The notes beneath the pieces are model-generated. The model was not told the origin of the DNA. It made no database searches and saw nothing but the letters and a program-made list of their open reading frames with translations. A stretch of DNA of 64,000 nt from Hymenobacter siberiensis (lineage in GTDB: Bacteria; Bacteroidota; Bacteroidia; Cytophagales; Hymenobacteraceae), in contig NZ_JAHLZY020000001.1 of the NCBI RefSeq assembly GCF_018967865.2, positions 2,604,001-2,668,000 of the forward strand, given 5' to 3'. The position numbers and the translations under genes were made by a program. The first letter of the stretch is position 1. The number at the start of each line of letters is the position of its first letter. Of the stretch, positions 60,548 through 64,000 are shown piece after piece.

Positions 60548-61192
60548 CTAGCGCAGGTCTACCACCTTCACGCCTTTGTACTTGGCCTTGTCGAAGGCAA
60601 ACGTACCGGCATCAGTGGGCGGATTGGGCTTGAAGTTTCTGATGAGGAACGTGTACTGGTTGCCGTTTTTCTTAAACATCTGCCAGCTTTTCACCGAAGC
60701 ATCCTTCTTGCGCACCTTTAAACGCACTTTAAACACGTCATTCTGGCGGTTTTCGGGGGCCAGCTCAATCACATCGAGCGGCTCACCGCCTTCGGTCACC
60801 TGCTGCACGTAGGTGTACTTGTAGCCCTTTTTATACATCGTATAAATCTGCGAGGGCGACATATCCTGCGAATCCGGGTCCGAATCGGAGATGTTCACCT
60901 CGTTTTCGTTCTTCAGATAGGTCCAGGTAGTTTTGCCATCGTTGATGACTTCCTGGCCGCTGATTTTGAGGCGGAATTTCTGACCGCTCACCACGATGTC
61001 GCCGTTGATGTTCTGCTTCACTTTGGCGCTGGGGTTTTCCAGCGTCTGGGTAAAGGTAGCCTGGAAGGCTTTAAGCGCCTGATATTTGGCACTCATCTGG
61101 TCGAGAATTTTACCGGCTTTGGGGTCCTGCTGGGCAGCGGCGGGCAGGGCCAGCGAAACCGCGAGGAGCAGGAAGGGGATTGATTTTTTCAT
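60548..61192 (-). CDS. lolA: Outer-membrane lipoprotein carrier protein LolA
   Basis: The product is 214 residues. It has a signal peptide (MKKSIPFLLLAVSLALPAAAQ) and the LolA fold, with ILDQMSAKYQALKAFQATFTQTL, GDIVVSGQKFRLKISGQEVINDGKTTWTYLKNENEV and a closing hydrophobic cavity strand. LolA shuttles lipoproteins across the periplasm to the outer membrane. Many lipoproteins in this window would depend on it. It is downstream of ftsK, a classic gene neighbour, separated here by repeat I. Confidence 0.93.
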   Translation of the reverse strand: MKKSIPFLLLAVSLALPAAAQQDPKAGKILDQMSAKYQALKAFQATFTQTLENPSAKVKQNINGDIVVSGQKFRLKISGQEVINDGKTTWTYLKNENEVNISDSDPDSQDMSPSQIYTMYKKGYKYTYVQQVTEGGEPLDVIELAPENRQNDVFKVRLKVRKKDASVKSWQMFKKNGNQYTFLIRNFKPNPPTDAGTFAFDKAKYKGVKVVDLR

Positions 61193-61302
61193 TATAAATA
61201 GGGAGGTCAAGAAGCGCTTGTGCGGGGCTTGGAAAGCCTGATACGTGTTTCGTTTAACAAACGTCCGGCCAAAATCCCAATGAAGTGCCGATGAAGAGAA
61301 AA

Positions 61303-61410
61303 AAGTAGCATAAGCTTCAGCTTGTGCACGAGCAGAGCGAGTAAAATCGTTGAACGGCGCGGCCACCGATACTCGCTCTGCTCGTGCACAAGCTAAAGCG
61401 TATGCTACTT
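61303..61410. repeat. Palindromic repeat family I overlapping the ftsK stop
   Basis: 41-base arms (61303-61343 and 61370-61410) with two mismatches, starting AAGTAGCATA. The core has AAATCGTTGAACGG. The ftsK stop codon and the last codon are inside the right arm, and the left arm is over 100 bases upstream of lolA. Confidence 0.9.
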
Positions 61411-64000
61411 CATGCTGTTCAGCAATTGCTCCAGCTGGTACTCATCGGGAATGAGCACATCGCGGGCCTTGCTGCCCTCGAACGGGCCCACGATGCCGGC
61501 GTGCTGGAGCTGGTCAATCAGGCGGCCGGCCCGGTTATAGCCGAGCTTCAGCTTGCGCTGGAGCAGGCTGGTGCTGCCCTGCTGGTGCAACACGATGCAG
61601 CGGGCGGCATCCTCAAACATGGAGTCGCGCTCGGAGGGGTCCATTTCTTCGTTGCCGCTGCCGGCGTCGCCGTCGGCCCCGGCCACTTCGGGCAGCAGGT
61701 AGGCATCGGAATAGCCCTGCTGCTCGCCGATAAAGTCGCAGACGCGGTCCACCTCGGGCGTGTCGATGAAGGCGCACTGCACGCGAATCAGGTCCGAGCC
61801 GGCTGAGAAGAGCATGTCGCCCTGGCCGATGAGCTGGTCGGCCCCGCCGGTGTCGAGAATGGTGCGCGAGTCAATTTTGCTGGTCACCTTAAAGGAAATC
61901 CGGCAGGGGAAGTTGGCCTTAATGATGCCGGTAATCACGTTCACCGAGGGGCGCTGCGTGGCCACGATGAGGTGAATACCGATGGCGCGGGCCAGCTGGG
62001 CGAGGCGGGCAATGGGGGTTTCCACCTCCTTGCCGGCCGTCATCATCAGGTCGGCCAGCTCGTCAATTACCAGCACGATGAAGGGCAGGAAGCGGTGGCC
62101 TTTCTTGGGGTTGAGGCGGCGCTCGATGAACTTGGCGTTGTATTCCTTCAGGTTGCGGCAGCCGGCTTCCTTAAGCAGGTCGTAGCGCCGGTCCATCTCC
62201 ATGCACAGCGAATTCAGCGTGTTCACCACCTTTTTGGTGTCGGTGATAATGGCCTCGTCGGTATCGGGCAGCTTGGCCAGGTAGTGGCGCTCAATCTTGT
62301 TGAAGATGCTCAGTTCCACCTTTTTGGGGTCAACGAGCACAAACTTCAGCGTGGCGGGGTGGCGCTTGTAGAGCAGCGAGGCCAGAATCACGTTCAACCC
62401 CACCGACTTGCCCTGGCCCGTGGCGCCGGCCATCAGCAAGTGGGGCATCTTGGCCAAATCAGCCACAAAAACCTCGTTGGTAATGGTGCGGCCGAAGGCA
62501 ATGGGCAGGTCCATTTCGGTCTTGGCGAACTTCTCCGAACCCAGCACCGAGCGAATGCTCACCATCTCCTTCTTGGTGTTTGGCACCTCGATGCCAATGG
62601 TACCCTTGCCGGGAATTGGCGCGATGATACGAATACCCAACGCAGCCAGGCTCAGCGCAATATCGTCTTCCAGGGCCTTGATTTTGGAGATACGAACGCC
62701 GGCCTCGGGCACAATCTCATAGAGCGTGACCGTGGGCCCAATGGTGGCCTTGATGCTGGCGATGCTGATGCCGTAGTGGCCCAGCGTCTCCACGATGCGG
62801 TCCTTATTGGCTTCGAGCTCCTCCTTGGTTACCTGCGCTTTGGCGATGCCGTAGTCGTTGAGCAGCTCCAGCGTGGGGAACTGGAAGCGCGAGAGCTCCA
62901 GCGTGGGGTCGTAGTTGCCGGCGGGCATGGCGTCGGGGTCCTCGTCCTCATCGGCCACGGCCGCAATGTCGGCCCCGGCGTTGGGGTCGAGGTCGTCGCG
63001 GCCGGGCACGGTAATTTCAAGGGACTTCGGGACCTGGGGACCGGGGGACTTGGATGCGGGCAGCGGGACGTCGCCATCGGCCAAGTCGGCCAGCGAAAGC
63101 GGCGTGGGAATGGTGGACGCGGGTAAGCTCGGCACCACAGACAATTCCTCCTCCGCCGTGGGCATTTCGATAGAAAACGACGGGCCGGAAACAACCAATG
63201 GCAGTGCGGCGGCAGCTGTTGAGGCAGCCGAAGTAGCCGCGCTAGTAGCGGCCACAACGGCCGGGGCAACCATCGCACCGGCTACGGCCAGCGGCAGGCC
63301 CGCGCCGGGCCGGGGGGCCGGCTCGTATTCTTTTACGGGTGCCGGAGCCTCCTCTATCTCATCATCAGCATCGAACTCCAGCGCCAGACCGGTGGCCTGG
63401 GCCCCGCCAGCGGCAACCATGGCGGAGGATGTAACCGTAGCCTCTGGCGCGGCCGGGCGGGTTTTCAGGGTCATGGCGGGGGCGGCGGGCGCTACCGGGG
63501 CTACCGGCTGGACGGCAGCCGCCTGCTCGGCGGCAATTTCAGCTTCCAGCTCGGCGTCTTCGTCGGCATCGTCCTCGGTGCTGAGGCTGCGGAAACGGCC
63601 CAGGTTGAGGCTGGTAACGTTGAAGAAGAACACCACGAACGAAATCAGGGCGAAGGCCAGCAGCAGCACCGTGCCCCAGCCAATGAGGCTATCGAGCCAG
63701 GAAGCAGCTTCAAAACCCACGCCGCCACACAGGAAATCGAGTCGGTGGGCCAGCACGGGGTCGGCCCCTGGCGCAGCCAGCGACACCACCACGTAGCCCA
63801 GCAAAATGCTCAGCCAGGCCATGCTGAACAGGCCCAACGCCAGCACGTAGCTCACCGAAACCGGCGCGGTGCGGAACACAATCTTATATCCCAGAAAAAA
63901 AACGATGGGAATGAGGGCAAATGCCGCCACGCCAAACAGCTTGTAAATCAGCAGCTCGGCGGCCCAGGCCCCGAGCAGACCCAGCCAGTTGTGCGACTCG
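61405..64000 (-). CDS. ftsK: DNA translocase FtsK/SpoIIIE (5' end outside the window)
   Basis: At least 864 residues are visible. The frame continues to the window end with NWLGLLGAWAAELLIYKLFG, so the start codon is outside. The N-terminal part has about four transmembrane helices, then a long Ala/Pro/Glu-rich linker. The motor follows with Walker A GATGQGKS, Walker B VLVIDELADLMM, and VATQRPSVNVITGIIKANFP. The C-terminal gamma winged-helix domain (LLQRKLKLGYNRAGRLIDQL) should read polar KOPS-like DNA signals. FtsK pumps DNA at the division septum and coordinates chromosome dimer resolution. Confidence 0.96.
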   Translation of the reverse strand, partial: ESHNWLGLLGAWAAELLIYKLFGVAAFALIPIVFFLGYKIVFRTAPVSVSYVLALGLFSMAWLSILLGYVVVSLAAPGADPVLAHRLDFLCGGVGFEAASWLDSLIGWGTVLLLAFALISFVVFFFNVTSLNLGRFRSLSTEDDADEDAELEAEIAAEQAAAVQPVAPVAPAAPAMTLKTRPAAPEATVTSSAMVAAGGAQATGLALEFDADDEIEEAPAPVKEYEPAPRPGAGLPLAVAGAMVAPAVVAATSAATSAASTAAAALPLVVSGPSFSIEMPTAEEELSVVPSLPASTIPTPLSLADLADGDVPLPASKSPGPQVPKSLEITVPGRDDLDPNAGADIAAVADEDEDPDAMPAGNYDPTLELSRFQFPTLELLNDYGIAKAQVTKEELEANKDRIVETLGHYGISIASIKATIGPTVTLYEIVPEAGVRISKIKALEDDIALSLAALGIRIIAPIPGKGTIGIEVPNTKKEMVSIRSVLGSEKFAKTEMDLPIAFGRTITNEVFVADLAKMPHLLMAGATGQGKSVGLNVILASLLYKRHPATLKFVLVDPKKVELSIFNKIERHYLAKLPDTDEAIITDTKKVVNTLNSLCMEMDRRYDLLKEAGCRNLKEYNAKFIERRLNPKKGHRFLPFIVLVIDELADLMMTAGKEVETPIARLAQLARAIGIHLIVATQRPSVNVITGIIKANFPCRISFKVTSKIDSRTILDTGGADQLIGQGDMLFSAGSDLIRVQCAFIDTPEVDRVCDFIGEQQGYSDAYLLPEVAGADGDAGSGNEEMDPSERDSMFEDAARCIVLHQQGSTSLLQRKLKLGYNRAGRLIDQLQHAGIVGPFEGSKARDVLIPDEYQLEQLLNSMK

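Overview
The window looks like a chromosomal segment of a high-GC member of the Bacteroidota, most like Hymenobacter or a close relative in the Cytophagales. Four observations point there: a secreted amylase with a Por/type IX (T9SS) C-terminal sorting domain, the gene order yceD-rpmF-plsX-fabH-efp-accB-accC, many lipoproteins, and TAnnTTTG promoter elements with weak or absent Shine-Dalgarno sequences. The genus is inferred from gene content and composition, not from a marker search. No rRNA, tRNA, CRISPR array, insertion sequence or phage gene was recognised.

Layout. 1-8.2 kb: a small membrane protein, a polyferredoxin-like membrane protein, an alpha/beta hydrolase, a Bcp-type peroxiredoxin and three glycosyltransferases. 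8.3-12.0 kb (minus): an arsenosugar-type cluster with a peroxidase-like protein, radical SAM ArsS, a rhodanese lipoprotein and a CofC-like glycosyltransferase. 12.0-14.4 kb: a broken H-NOX gas-sensor gene, then an anti-sigma/ECF sigma pair. 14.6-27.2 kb: an aldehyde dehydrogenase, YdcF, DUF885, aspartase, GH13 amylase, an esterase, a SWIM-domain protein and a Bax-inhibitor-like protein. 27.3-31.2 kb: a secreted NUC1-family nuclease, a broken hydrolase, a HIT protein fused to what looks like a nuclease-A-inhibitor (NuiA) domain, and greA. 31.3-37.1 kb: a dehydrogenase/lipoprotein/rsmA operon, pepA, pdxA and a higBA module with a broken toxin. 37.2-43.0 kb: the fatty-acid initiation block. 43.1-46.5 kb: a vapBC-like pair, small secreted proteins and a 2-oxoacid dehydrogenase E2. 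46.6-64 kb: valS, a nitrilase-type amidase beside a sugar amidotransferase, a ferredoxin divergent from an acyl-CoA reductase, a nucleoside phosphorylase, trhO, a PglD-like acyltransferase, a membrane protein, a DUF2851 protein, a Sel1-repeat protein, lolA and the 3' part of ftsK.

The most unusual feature is the density of long palindromes between genes. One family, about 90-135 bp with near-perfect 31-49 bp arms, has ten full, degenerate or truncated copies. Several other palindrome families occur once to three times. Many run from the stop codon of one gene almost to the start codon of the next. One has inserted in frame inside valS. Another sits at the centre of a different palindrome. Members of three stem families share the core TCGTTGAAC. 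No obvious mobilising enzyme is encoded here.

Two protein-level observations also stand out. The first is the HIT-NuiA fusion close to a nuclease of the family that NuiA inhibits. The second is the pairing of a nitrilase-superfamily amidase with a PP-loop sugar amidotransferase, which resembles the domain logic of glutamine-dependent NAD synthetase. Four genes (H-NOX, an alpha/beta hydrolase, higB and a small ORF) each carry one disrupting lesion.
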